The translations under genes and the position numbers were made by a program. A stretch of 8,963 nt of DNA from the NCBI GenBank assembly GCA_051953655.1, contig JBQCIO010000131.1:1-8963 (forward strand), written 5' to 3'. The notes under the pieces are model-generated. The model saw only the letters and a program-made list of their open reading frames with translations. It did not search any database and was not told the DNA's origin. Origin of the DNA: JBQCHF01 sp051953655 (lineage in GTDB: Bacteria > Actinomycetota > Actinomycetes > Motilibacterales > Motilibacteraceae). Shown one piece after another: positions 1 through 7,746 of the stretch (position 1 is the first letter of the stretch; every line of letters starts with the position of its first letter).

Positions 1-60
1 GGCATTGCTTTGTTTTTTATTGTTGTGTTTTTGGGGGGGGGCTTTCATATTTTGGGGTGG
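1..60. other. Probable low-quality contig edge
   Basis: This stretch is dominated by T runs and G runs, including nine consecutive G at 33-41, and its composition is unlike the remaining GC-rich, C-containing sequence. No ORF or recognisable site lies in it. From about position 70 the sequence resembles the boxC upstream region, so genuine locus sequence seems to start near there. I infer an assembly or read-end artefact rather than a biological AT-rich island. Confidence 0.55.
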
Positions 61-72
61 TTGCCGGACCTG

Positions 73-96
73 CTACATTCTCCTGACGACCGCCGT
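73..96 (+). promoter_or_regulatory. boxB upstream element shared with boxC (promoter/operator)
   Basis: The segment contains CTACA, two variable bases, CTC, one variable base and TGACG, followed after two bases by CGCCGT. The same words in the same order occur 48 bases upstream of boxC (2689-2713), where the last spacer is three bases. CTGACG at 83-88 could be a -35 hexamer, with a poor -10 near 108-114; alternatively TACATT at 74-79 could be a -10. Because the resemblance extends beyond a hexamer, I favour a promoter overlapped by a common regulator site. The element ends 54 bases before the boxB start. Both its function and the regulator (the PaaX-like protein is the nearest candidate) are inferred. 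Confidence 0.5.
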
Positions 97-150
97 TGAC
101 CCCGTGGCACGTCTCTCCCTCGGGGCGCGGGACTCGGCAGGAGGCGCACG

Positions 151-1632
<1,482 letters not shown>

Positions 1633-1657
1633 CGCCCCCGCAGCAACGGTTCGTGCG

Positions 1658-2536
1658 TCAGGTCCGGGACGCGGCCGCCTCGGCGAGCACGTCCCAGTGC
1701 GCCTGCGCCTTGCGGTGCCAGCGGTCGTGGCAGCGGTGGAACAGGGCGGCCGCCGACGGCCCGGGCCAGTCGTGGTCGAGCAGCTCGGCCGGCAGGGCGG
1801 GGTCGAGGAACGGGAAGCGGTGCCAGGCCTGCACCAGCTCGACCTGCGCCGTGAACGTCTCGGCCGCCTTCTCGGGGCGGCGCGGGGAGAACGCGACGAC
1901 GAAGTCGTGGTAGGCCTGCTCGACCTGGTCGAGCATCCAGGCCGCGGCGACCACGTCCTGCGGGTCGCCGATGCCGGCGGACGGGCCGACCCACGACATG
2001 ACGCTGGTGACGATGCCCAGCTCCTTGGTGATCGCCTGCACCTCGTCCTCGCGGCCGGCGTCCGGGACGACCCAGAGGCCGGGCGCGGGGGAGCCCAGGC
2101 CCGCCCAGGTGAGGCGCGTGCGCAGCCGGTGCCGCAGCTGGCGCTGGTTCTCCGGCACGGTGACCGCGAGGACCAGCCACCGGCCGTCCCACCGGCGCTG
2201 CTGGCGCATGAAGCCGTAGATCCGCTCCGCGCCGCGCTCGAGCAGCAGCAGCGCCGCGGGGGACAGGCTCCAGCGGGTGCGCCGGCCCACGCGGTCCGGC
2301 AGCAGCAGCCCCTCGGCGGCGGTGCGCGCGAGCGCCTGCCGGGCCGCCTTCTCCTCCACGCCGACCTCGGACAGCGCCGCCACGAACGTGCCGGTCCAGA
2401 CCGGCTCGCGACGGGGCAGCGCGAACTCCCCGAGCATCGTCAGCAGCAGCGACCGGGCGCTCACCGCACCGGTCTCGCGCCGCCGCGACCCGACGACGTC
2501 CTCCCCGTCCACCGTGTCCGCGCTGGACCAGGCCAC
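1658..2536 (-). CDS. PaaX-family transcriptional regulator
   Basis: The 292-residue product has PaaX layout and size. A winged-helix N-terminal part (about residues 25-95) begins with SARSLLLTMLGEFALP and includes a VEEKAARQALARTAAEGLL recognition region and a basic RVGRRTRWSLS wing. A middle part contains WDGRWLVLAVTVPENQR and GLGSPAPGLWVVP, and an alpha-helical C-terminal part includes FPFLDPALPAELLDHDWPG, all typical of PaaX. E. coli PaaX represses phenylacetate genes and is released by phenylacetyl-CoA, so a CoA-thioester effector such as benzoyl-CoA is a reasonable inference here. The gene lies between boxB (convergent) and boxC (divergent), well placed to regulate both. I chose the GTG at 2536 because GGGAGG sits 4 bases upstream of it. 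A GTG at 2464 would give the more usual family N-terminus but lacks a good ribosome site. The effector and direction of control are unknown. Confidence 0.9.
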   Translation of the reverse strand: MAWSSADTVDGEDVVGSRRRETGAVSARSLLLTMLGEFALPRREPVWTGTFVAALSEVGVEEKAARQALARTAAEGLLLPDRVGRRTRWSLSPAALLLLERGAERIYGFMRQQRRWDGRWLVLAVTVPENQRQLRHRLRTRLTWAGLGSPAPGLWVVPDAGREDEVQAITKELGIVTSVMSWVGPSAGIGDPQDVVAAAWMLDQVEQAYHDFVVAFSPRRPEKAAETFTAQVELVQAWHRFPFLDPALPAELLDHDWPGPSAAALFHRCHDRWHRKAQAHWDVLAEAAASRT

Positions 2537-2540
2537 AGCG

Positions 2541-2546
2541 CCTCCC
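2541..2546 (-). promoter_or_regulatory. Ribosome binding site deciding the PaaX-like start
   Basis: Read on the minus strand this is GGGAGG, four bases before the GTG at 2536. It supports a start 24 residues upstream of the alternative GTG at 2464, which matches the usual family N-terminus but has no comparable purine-rich site. Confidence 0.55.
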
Positions 2547-2598
2547 GAGAGTCCGAGCCGCTCGCCGGGGCCACCTGCTCCGGCGGCGCGAGAGCCTA

Positions 2599-2630
2599 CC
2601 GGTGCGCGGCCCCCGTGGGCCGCGCACCGG
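2599..2630. repeat. Perfect 14-bp stem hairpin with CCGT loop
   Basis: CCGGTGCGCGGCCC at 2599-2612 is exactly complementary to 2617-2630 around the loop CCGT. It lies in the 224-base divergent intergenic region between the PaaX-like gene and boxC, 62 bases upstream of the regulator start and 130 bases upstream of boxC. In the regulator's transcript it could be a leader hairpin; as DNA it could be a dyad operator or insulator. No T-run follows on either strand. It does not resemble the AT-rich PaaX box known from E. coli. The function is unknown. Confidence 0.6.
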
Positions 2631-2688
2631 GTGCGCCGCGCCGGAATGCCTCATGCACGCAGTCGGCGTGGGCTGCCCGCCCGACGTA

Positions 2689-2728
2689 CTACAACCTCTT
2701 GACGCTACGCCGTCGTGCAGTGGAGTCT
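2689..2728 (+). promoter_or_regulatory. boxC operon promoter with element shared with boxB
   Basis: The block CTACA, CTC and TGACG (2689-2704), then CGCCGT (2708-2713), repeats the one upstream of boxB. TTGACG at 2699-2704 is a good -35 hexamer; 18 bases later GAGTCT at 2723-2728 is a weak -10 (A2 and T6 match). Transcription would then begin near 2735, leaving a leader of about 25 bases that contains the boxC ribosome site GAGAGGA. GTGG, GTCT and GGGGCG recur in order downstream of the element in both leaders, so similarity continues past the core. The overlap of the common block with the -35 suits repressor control; this is inference. Confidence 0.5.
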
Positions 2729-2760
2729 GAGGGGCGAAGGTCCCCTGCGAGAGGACAGCC

Positions 2761-4494
2761 GTGACCGCCGTCGCCGACACCGCTGCTCCCTCCCCGCTGC
2801 CCGCGGACCGGTCCGTCGCCCAGCCCTCGCAGCCCGGGCCGGTCTCCTTCGCCACCTCCCCGGAGCGCTACCGTCACTGGCGGCTCTCGGTGGACGGCGA
2901 GGTCGCCGTGCTCACCCTGCTCGTCGACGAGCAGGGCGGGCTGGTTCCCGGCTACGAGCTGAAGATGAACAGCTACGACCTGGGCGTGGACATCGAGCTC
3001 TACGACGCGGTGCAGCGGCTGCGCTTCGAGCACCCGCAGGTGCGTGCCGTCGTCGTGACCGGCGGCCTGGACCGGATGTTCTGCGCCGGGGCGAACATCA
3101 AGATGCTGGCTCAGTCCTCGCACGTGTGGAAGGTGAACTTCTGCAAGTTCACCAACGAGACCCGCAACGGCATCGAGGACGCCAGCGGCTGCTCGGGCCA
3201 GACCTACCTCGCCGCGGTCAACGGCACCGCGGCCGGCGGCGGCTACGAGCTGGCCTTGGCGTGCGAGCAGATCGTGCTCGTCGACGACGGGTCCAGTGCG
3301 GTGTCGCTGCCCGAGGTGCCGCTGCTCGGGGTGCTGCCCGGCACCGGCGGTCTGACCCGGGTGGTGGACAAGCGGCACGTGCGCCGCGACCGCGCCGACG
3401 TCTTCTCCACCAAGGCCGACGGGGTGAAGGGCCGCACGGCCGTCGAGTGGGGGCTCGTCGACGCGCTGGCTCCGCGCAGCAGCTTCCTCGAGTCGGTCCT
3501 GGAACGGGCCCGGGCGGCTGCCGCCGCCTCCCCGCGCCGCGGCGAGGGGCCGGGCGTGCCGCTCACCCCGCTCGAGCGCACCGACGACGGCGACGTCGTC
3601 AGCTACCCCTACCTGCGGGCGCGGCTGGACCGGGGCGCCCGGCGGGTGGAGATCACCGCGCTGGGGCCGGACGTCCCGCCGCCCGCCGACGCCGCCGCGG
3701 TGCGGACCGCCGGCGTCGGCTACTGGCCGCTGGCGCTCACCCGCTCCCTGGACGACCTGGTGCTGCATCTGCGCACCAACGAGCCCGACCTGGGCACCTG
3801 GGTGTTCCGGACGGTGGGCGACGTGGACGCCGTGCTGGCGTACGACGCCCAGCTCGAGGAGCTCGCGCAGGACTGGTTCGTCAACGAGGTGCGCCACTTC
3901 TACAAGCGGACGCTCAAGCGGCTCGACGTCACCAGCCGCAGCCTGGTGGCCGTGATCGAGCCGGGCAGCTGCTTCGCCGGCAGCCTGCTCGAGCTCGCCC
4001 TGGCCTGCGACCGGCAGTACATGCTGGACGGCGTGTTCGAGGACGTGGACCCGGACGCCGAGCCGGCAGTCCTGGTCGTCGGCGCCGCGAACGCCGGCCC
4101 CTACCCGATGGGCAACGGCCTGACCCGGCTCCAGTCGCGGTTCTGGGGCCACGACGACGCGCTCGGTGCGGCGCTCGCCCGGACCGGCGAGCGGCTGGAC
4201 GCCGCGGCCGCCGCCGGGCTCGGGCTGGTCACCATGACCCCCGACGACCTGGACTGGGACGACGAGCTGCGGATCGCCCTGGAAGAGCGGGCGGCGCTCA
4301 GCCCCGACGCCCTCACCGGTCTGGAGGCCAACCTGCGCTTCGTGGGGCCGGAGACGGTGGAGACCAAGGTCTTCGCCCGCCTGTCCGCCTGGCAGAACTG
4401 GGTCTTCAACCGACCGAACGCCTCCGGGCCGGAGGGCGCCCTGCGTCGCTACGGCACCGGGCAGCGGGCAGACTTCGACACCACTCGCGTCTGA
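2761..4494 (+). CDS. boxC: 2,3-epoxybenzoyl-CoA dihydrolase / benzoyl-CoA-dihydrodiol lyase BoxC
   Basis: BoxC opens the ring of 2,3-epoxybenzoyl-CoA with two waters, giving 3,4-didehydroadipyl-CoA semialdehyde and formate. The 577-residue product is a double crotonase-fold protein of the expected size (family about 550). The first half has the CoA/oxyanion segments MFCAGANIKM (Cys at residue 108) and NGTAAGGGYELALACEQ (154-170, with Glu at 163), followed by SLPEVPLLGVLPGTGGLTR. The second half has IEPGSCFAGSLLELALACDRQ around residues 399-419. The sequence NFCKFTNETRNGIEDAS is highly typical of BoxC and separates it from ordinary enoyl-CoA hydratases. The GTG start follows GAGAGGA with about 6 bases between. 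It is the first gene of the + strand operon, and the ligase begins 30 bases after its stop. The product is cytoplasmic. The semialdehyde would need BoxD, which is not in the window. Confidence 0.95.
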   Translation: MTAVADTAAPSPLPADRSVAQPSQPGPVSFATSPERYRHWRLSVDGEVAVLTLLVDEQGGLVPGYELKMNSYDLGVDIELYDAVQRLRFEHPQVRAVVVTGGLDRMFCAGANIKMLAQSSHVWKVNFCKFTNETRNGIEDASGCSGQTYLAAVNGTAAGGGYELALACEQIVLVDDGSSAVSLPEVPLLGVLPGTGGLTRVVDKRHVRRDRADVFSTKADGVKGRTAVEWGLVDALAPRSSFLESVLERARAAAAASPRRGEGPGVPLTPLERTDDGDVVSYPYLRARLDRGARRVEITALGPDVPPPADAAAVRTAGVGYWPLALTRSLDDLVLHLRTNEPDLGTWVFRTVGDVDAVLAYDAQLEELAQDWFVNEVRHFYKRTLKRLDVTSRSLVAVIEPGSCFAGSLLELALACDRQYMLDGVFEDVDPDAEPAVLVVGAANAGPYPMGNGLTRLQSRFWGHDDALGAALARTGERLDAAAAAGLGLVTMTPDDLDWDDELRIALEERAALSPDALTGLEANLRFVGPETVETKVFARLSAWQNWVFNRPNASGPEGALRRYGTGQRADFDTTRV

Positions 4495-4524
4495 CGGCCA
4501 GCCACCACCCAGGGAGCGACGACG

Positions 4525-6177
4525 ATGTCCGTGCCCAGCGCCCTTCACCCGGTCGGGTTCAGCAGCGTCCCGTTCAACGCCGCGACCTACCTGGTCGACC
4601 GGCACGTGCGGGACGGCGCGGGTGGCCGCACCGCGGTGCGCTACCAGGGTGCGGACCTGAGCTACGCCGGCCTGGCGGACCTGGTTTCGCGGGTGGCCGG
4701 CGCGTTCCTCGCCCTCGGCGTGCGCCGTGAGGAGCGGGTCATGTTCTGCATGGCCGACACCCCCGAGCTGCTGGCCGGCATCCTCGGCGCGTTCCGGGCC
4801 GGCATCGTGGCCGTGCCGGTCAGCACCATGCTCACCGGGGCCGAGCTGGGCGCGATCCTCGCCGACTCCCGGGCCAGGGTGCTGGTCTGCACCGCGGAGT
4901 TCTCCGACGTCGCGTCGGAGGCGCTGCGCTCCTCGTCCGCGGTCACCCACCTGGTGGTCGTGGGCGGCGCCGAGCCGGGGGTGCCCGCCCATGTGACACG
5001 GGTGGCGTGGGAGCAGGCGCTCGAGGCCGCGGAGCCGGCGGCCGAGGCGGACACGCTGGACGACAGCCAGGCGCTGTGGCTCTACACCTCCGGCACCACC
5101 GGCACGCCCAAGGCGGCCATGCACCGGCACGCGAACATCCGCCACGTCTGCCAGACCTACGCCAGCCAGGTGCTCGGCATCCGTCCCGACGACCGCTGCC
5201 TCTCGGTGGCCAAGCTGTTCTTCGCCTACGGCCTGGGGAACTCGGCGTTCTTCCCGCTGTCCGTCGGCGCCACGACCATCCTCGAGCCGCGCCGGGCCAC
5301 CCCGGACGTCGTGGCCGAACGGGTGCGCGAGGACGGCCCCACGCTGTTCTTCGGGGTGCCGGCGTTCTTCGCCGCCATGCTGGCCGCCGGGCTGCCCGCG
5401 GACCTGCTGCACGGCGTCCGGCTGGCGACGTCGGCGGGGGAGGCGCTGCCGGCCGCGCTGCAGCGGCGGTGGAGCGACCACTTCGGGGTGCCGATCCTGG
5501 ACGGCCTGGGCAGCACCGAGGCGCTGCACATCTTCGTGTCCAACGCTCCCGGCGACATCGGGCCGGGCACGAGCGGCCGGCCCGTGCCCGGCTACGAGGT
5601 GCAGGTGCGTGACGAGAACGGGGTCCCGGTGCCGGCGGGGACCCCCGGCACGCTGTTCGTGCGCGGGGAGTCGGTCGCCACCGGCTACTGGTGCCGCACC
5701 GCCACCACCCGCGCCGTCTTCCAGGGCGAGTGGCTGGCCACCGGCGACACCTACGTGCAGGGTGAGGACGGGCGCTACACCTGCCTCGGCCGCTCCAGCG
5801 ACATGATCAAGGCCGGCGGGATCTGGGTGTCCCCGGCCGAGGTCGAGTCCCGGCTGCTGGCGCACCCCGACGTCGTGGAGGCGGGGGTGGTGGGGGTGCG
5901 CGACGCCGAGGAGCTCGAGCGGCCGGTGGCGTGCGTCGTGCTCCGCGCCGGCGCGTCGGTCAGCACCGACGAGCTGGTCGCGTTCTGCCGCGAGGGTCTG
6001 GCGCACTTCAAGGCCCCGCGCGCCGTGCTCGTCGTCGACGCGCTGCCGCGCACCGCCACCGGGAAGCTGCAGCGCTACCGGGTCCGCGACCTCGCCGGCT
6101 CCGTCGTCGCCGCGCCGCCGCGGCCCTCGCCGGCACCCGAGGTGCAGACCCCCGAGGTGCCGACCCCCGTCGCCTGA
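4525..6177 (+). CDS. bclA: Benzoate-CoA ligase
   Basis: This enzyme activates benzoate with ATP and CoA to benzoyl-CoA, the entry step of the pathway, via a benzoyl-AMP intermediate. The 550-residue protein has the full ANL adenylating set: P-loop-like YTSGTTGTPK at 187-196, DGLGSTE at 326-332, ATGDTY in the hinge approach, GRSSDMIKAGG with R423, D426 and K429, and catalytic Lys 514 in PRTATGKLQRYR. MHRHANI and AKLFFAYGLGNSAFFPLSVG are typical of the benzoate-CoA ligase family rather than acetyl- or fatty-acyl-CoA synthetases. AGGGAG at 4511-4516 precedes the ATG by 8 bases. The last ~24 residues form a Pro-rich tail containing PEVQTPEVPTP, beyond the usual end of the family. A hydroxy- or aminobenzoate preference cannot be excluded, but boxB and boxC alongside favour benzoate. 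Confidence 0.93.
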   Translation: MSVPSALHPVGFSSVPFNAATYLVDRHVRDGAGGRTAVRYQGADLSYAGLADLVSRVAGAFLALGVRREERVMFCMADTPELLAGILGAFRAGIVAVPVSTMLTGAELGAILADSRARVLVCTAEFSDVASEALRSSSAVTHLVVVGGAEPGVPAHVTRVAWEQALEAAEPAAEADTLDDSQALWLYTSGTTGTPKAAMHRHANIRHVCQTYASQVLGIRPDDRCLSVAKLFFAYGLGNSAFFPLSVGATTILEPRRATPDVVAERVREDGPTLFFGVPAFFAAMLAAGLPADLLHGVRLATSAGEALPAALQRRWSDHFGVPILDGLGSTEALHIFVSNAPGDIGPGTSGRPVPGYEVQVRDENGVPVPAGTPGTLFVRGESVATGYWCRTATTRAVFQGEWLATGDTYVQGEDGRYTCLGRSSDMIKAGGIWVSPAEVESRLLAHPDVVEAGVVGVRDAEELERPVACVVLRAGASVSTDELVAFCREGLAHFKAPRAVLVVDALPRTATGKLQRYRVRDLAGSVVAAPPRPSPAPEVQTPEVPTPVA

Positions 6178-6208
6178 CCCGCCCGACCTGCCCGCCCCGG
6201 AGACCTTC

Positions 6209-6550
6209 GTGCCCTACGTCATCACCGCCGCCTGCATCGACGTGCGCGACCGCACCTGCATCGAGGAGTGCCCGGTCGACTGCATCTACGTCGGCGCGCG
6301 CAAGCTCTACGTCAACCCCAAGGAATGCATCGACTGCGGCGCCTGCGAGCCGGTCTGCCCGGTGGAGGCGATCGTGCAGGACCGGCACGTCCTCGAGGAG
6401 GACGCGCAGTTCATCGAGGAGGACCGCAGGTTCTTCACCGAGGTGCTGCCCGGGCGCAGCGAGCCGATCGGCTCGCCGGGCGGCTACGCCAAGGTCGGCG
6501 ACCTCGACGTCGACACCCCGTTCGTCGCCTCGCACCCCGGCGCCGCCTGA
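6209..6550 (+). CDS. fdxA: 7Fe ferredoxin ([3Fe-4S][4Fe-4S], FdxA type)
   Basis: This is a 113-residue electron carrier. Cysteines fit the 7Fe pattern of Azotobacter FdI and mycobacterial FdxA: C9, C17 and C50 for the [3Fe-4S] cluster, and C21, C40, C43 and C46 for the [4Fe-4S] cluster, with an extra C25 as in FdI. CIEECPVDCIY and ECIDCGACEPVCPVEAI are nearly identical to the actinobacterial family, and the tail ends with the usual SPGG segment. It starts with GTG; GGAG at 6199-6202 lies 6 bases upstream. It follows the ligase by 31 bases and overlaps the next gene by one base. Since no BoxA flavoprotein is present, this protein probably passes electrons to BoxB, from a reductase encoded elsewhere. 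Serving another enzyme, or being a general ferredoxin that moved here, is possible. Confidence 0.93.
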   Translation: MPYVITAACIDVRDRTCIEECPVDCIYVGARKLYVNPKECIDCGACEPVCPVEAIVQDRHVLEEDAQFIEEDRRFFTEVLPGRSEPIGSPGGYAKVGDLDVDTPFVASHPGAA

Positions 6551-7431
6551 TGCTCGACGGCAACGTCCTGGTCGACGCGCACGTCCACGTGCCGGTGCTC
6601 GGCTCGCTGAGCCCGGCGTGGCTGGAGTGGGCCGAGCAGTTCGGTCCGGAGGGGATCCTGCGGGAGATCTGGCGGCCGGACGGCACCCCGGACCCGGCGC
6701 GGCTGGACGACCTGTTCGCCCAGGAGGGCGTCGACGTCGCGCTGCTGTTCTGCGAGTACAGCCCCAAGGCGACCGGCTACCAGCGGTTCGAGGACCTGCT
6801 GCCGCTGGTGGCGCAGAACCCGCGGCGGTTCCGCCCGGTGGCGAACGTGAACCCGCACCTGCACTTCCCGATCGACCGCGAGCTCGAGCGCCAGCTGGAC
6901 CGGGGCGCCGCGGCGCTCAAGCTGCACCCGGTCCATGGCGGATTCCGGATGGACGACCCGGCGCTCTTCCCGGCGTACTCGGTGCTGGTGGAGCGCCGCG
7001 TGCCGCTGGTGGTGCACTGCGGCACCTCGTCGTTCCCCGGCTCGATGAACGAGCTCGCCGACCCCGCGCTGCTCTACCCGGTGCTGCGGATGTTCCCGAC
7101 GCTGAACGTGGTGCTGGCCCACGGTGGCCGCGGCTGGTGGTACGACGCCGCCGCTTTTCTCGCGCTGTCGCACCAGAACGTCTGGATCGAGCTGTCCGGC
7201 CTGCCCCCCAAGCGGCTGCCGACGTACTACGCCAAGCACGACCTCGGCCGGCTGGCCAGCCGCTGGATCTTCGGCACCGACTGGCCGGGCGTGCCCGGCA
7301 CCGCGGCCAACGCCCGCGCCGTGGCCGGTCTCGGCCTGCCCGAGGACGTGGTGCCGCTCGTGCTCGGTGGCAACGCCCTGCGCGTCTACGCCGGCCTCGA
7401 CCCGGACCTGCCGCCCACCCCCCACCACTAG
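6550..7431 (+). CDS. Amidohydrolase-superfamily (Amidohydro_2) hydrolase
   Basis: This 293-residue TIM-barrel metal hydrolase has the expected metal/catalytic positions: H11 and H13 in DAHVHV, K124 and H126 in LKLHPVHGGF, H156 in VVHCG, H191 in LAHGG, and D244 in FGTDWPG. These match the ACMSD/amidohydrolase-2 branch. The ATG shares its A with the ferredoxin stop (TGATG) and has no clear ribosome site, so translation is probably coupled to the ferredoxin. Amidohydrolase-2 proteins include decarboxylases, and also retro-Claisen hydrolases that shorten beta-ketoacyl-CoA side chains of hydroxycinnamates (CouO of Rhodococcus, PhdC of Corynebacterium). By analogy it might release benzoate from benzoylacetyl-CoA and so feed the ligase; this is inference. 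No such enzyme belongs to the described box pathway, so the substrate is open. Confidence 0.88.
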   Translation: MLDGNVLVDAHVHVPVLGSLSPAWLEWAEQFGPEGILREIWRPDGTPDPARLDDLFAQEGVDVALLFCEYSPKATGYQRFEDLLPLVAQNPRRFRPVANVNPHLHFPIDRELERQLDRGAAALKLHPVHGGFRMDDPALFPAYSVLVERRVPLVVHCGTSSFPGSMNELADPALLYPVLRMFPTLNVVLAHGGRGWWYDAAAFLALSHQNVWIELSGLPPKRLPTYYAKHDLGRLASRWIFGTDWPGVPGTAANARAVAGLGLPEDVVPLVLGGNALRVYAGLDPDLPPTPHH

Positions 7432-7433
7432 AG

Positions 7434-7483
7434 GGTGATCATGCAGAAGATGTAGATCGATCTACATCTTCTGCATGATCACC
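7434..7483. terminator. Perfect 50-bp palindrome, probable bidirectional terminator
   Basis: The arms 7434-7458 and 7459-7483 are exact reverse complements with no spacer; the left arm starts GGTGATCATGCAGAAG and the centre is GATCGATC. It starts two bases after the amidohydrolase stop and ends 20 bases before the stop of the convergent XRE gene, the classic place for a shared terminator. RNA from either strand would fold into a very long stem. There is no U-tract, as is common for actinobacterial terminators. Its AT content (about 56%) is far above the surroundings, which suggests a mobile or dispersed element that took on this role. Whether it recurs elsewhere cannot be seen here. Confidence 0.75.
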
Positions 7484-7503
7484 AGGGGAGGGGGTGGGGT
7501 GAC

Positions 7504-7746
7504 TCAGCCCCAGAGGGACTCCACGTCGGTGTCCAGGGCGCGGGCGATGCGCAGGGCCAGGAAGACCGAGGGGGCGTAGTCGCCGGCCTCCAGGCTGATG
7601 ATGGTCTGCCGGCTCACGCCGGCGGCCTGGGCCAGCTGCAGCTGGGTGACCCCCTGCTCCTGCCGACGCGAGCGGACGCGTACGGACGCCTGCGGCCCGG
7701 ACGGGTCGGCGCGGACGACACCGCCGGAACCGCCGGGCGGGCTCAC
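7504..7746 (-). CDS. Small XRE-family helix-turn-helix regulator
   Basis: This 80-residue DNA-binding protein contains a single Cro/C1-type fold: RSRRQEQGVTQLQLAQAAGVSRQTIISLEAGDYAPSVFLALRIARAL, spanning about residues 25-71. The first ~22 residues are Gly/Pro-rich and probably disordered. I chose the GTG at 7746 because the codons further upstream in this frame lie antisense-free but out of frame within the membrane-protein gene, and because GAGGA precedes it by 6 bases. Its GTGA overlaps the TGA of the upstream gene by four bases, so the two are translationally coupled. Short XRE proteins paired with a membrane protein are a recurrent bacterial arrangement; the role is generally unknown. 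It is a natural candidate to bind the tandem dyads upstream of the pair. It shares no evident function with the box genes. Confidence 0.85.
   Translation of the reverse strand: MSPPGGSGGVVRADPSGPQASVRVRSRRQEQGVTQLQLAQAAGVSRQTIISLEAGDYAPSVFLALRIARALDTDVESLWG

Noticed and set aside
2461..2464. GTG at 2464 as the start of the PaaX-like gene
   Set aside because: It would give a more typical N-terminus, but it lacks a ribosome site, whereas the GTG at 2536 has GGGAGG four bases upstream. It remains a possible alternative.
2689..6006. A 1105-residue open frame on the minus strand
   Set aside because: It is antisense to boxC and the ligase, both with full family motifs. Its translation is low-complexity (Gly, His, Arg, Val rich), as expected from the antisense frame of GC-rich genes.
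6268..6549. An N-terminal extension of the amidohydrolase reaching back to 6268
   Set aside because: That part is an alternative frame of the ferredoxin gene. The family N-terminus with the HxH motif begins directly after the ATG at 6550.
7434..7483. The palindrome as an insertion-sequence end or replication origin
   Set aside because: No transposase, flanking target duplication or paired terminal repeat is present. Its position between convergent stops is better explained by termination.
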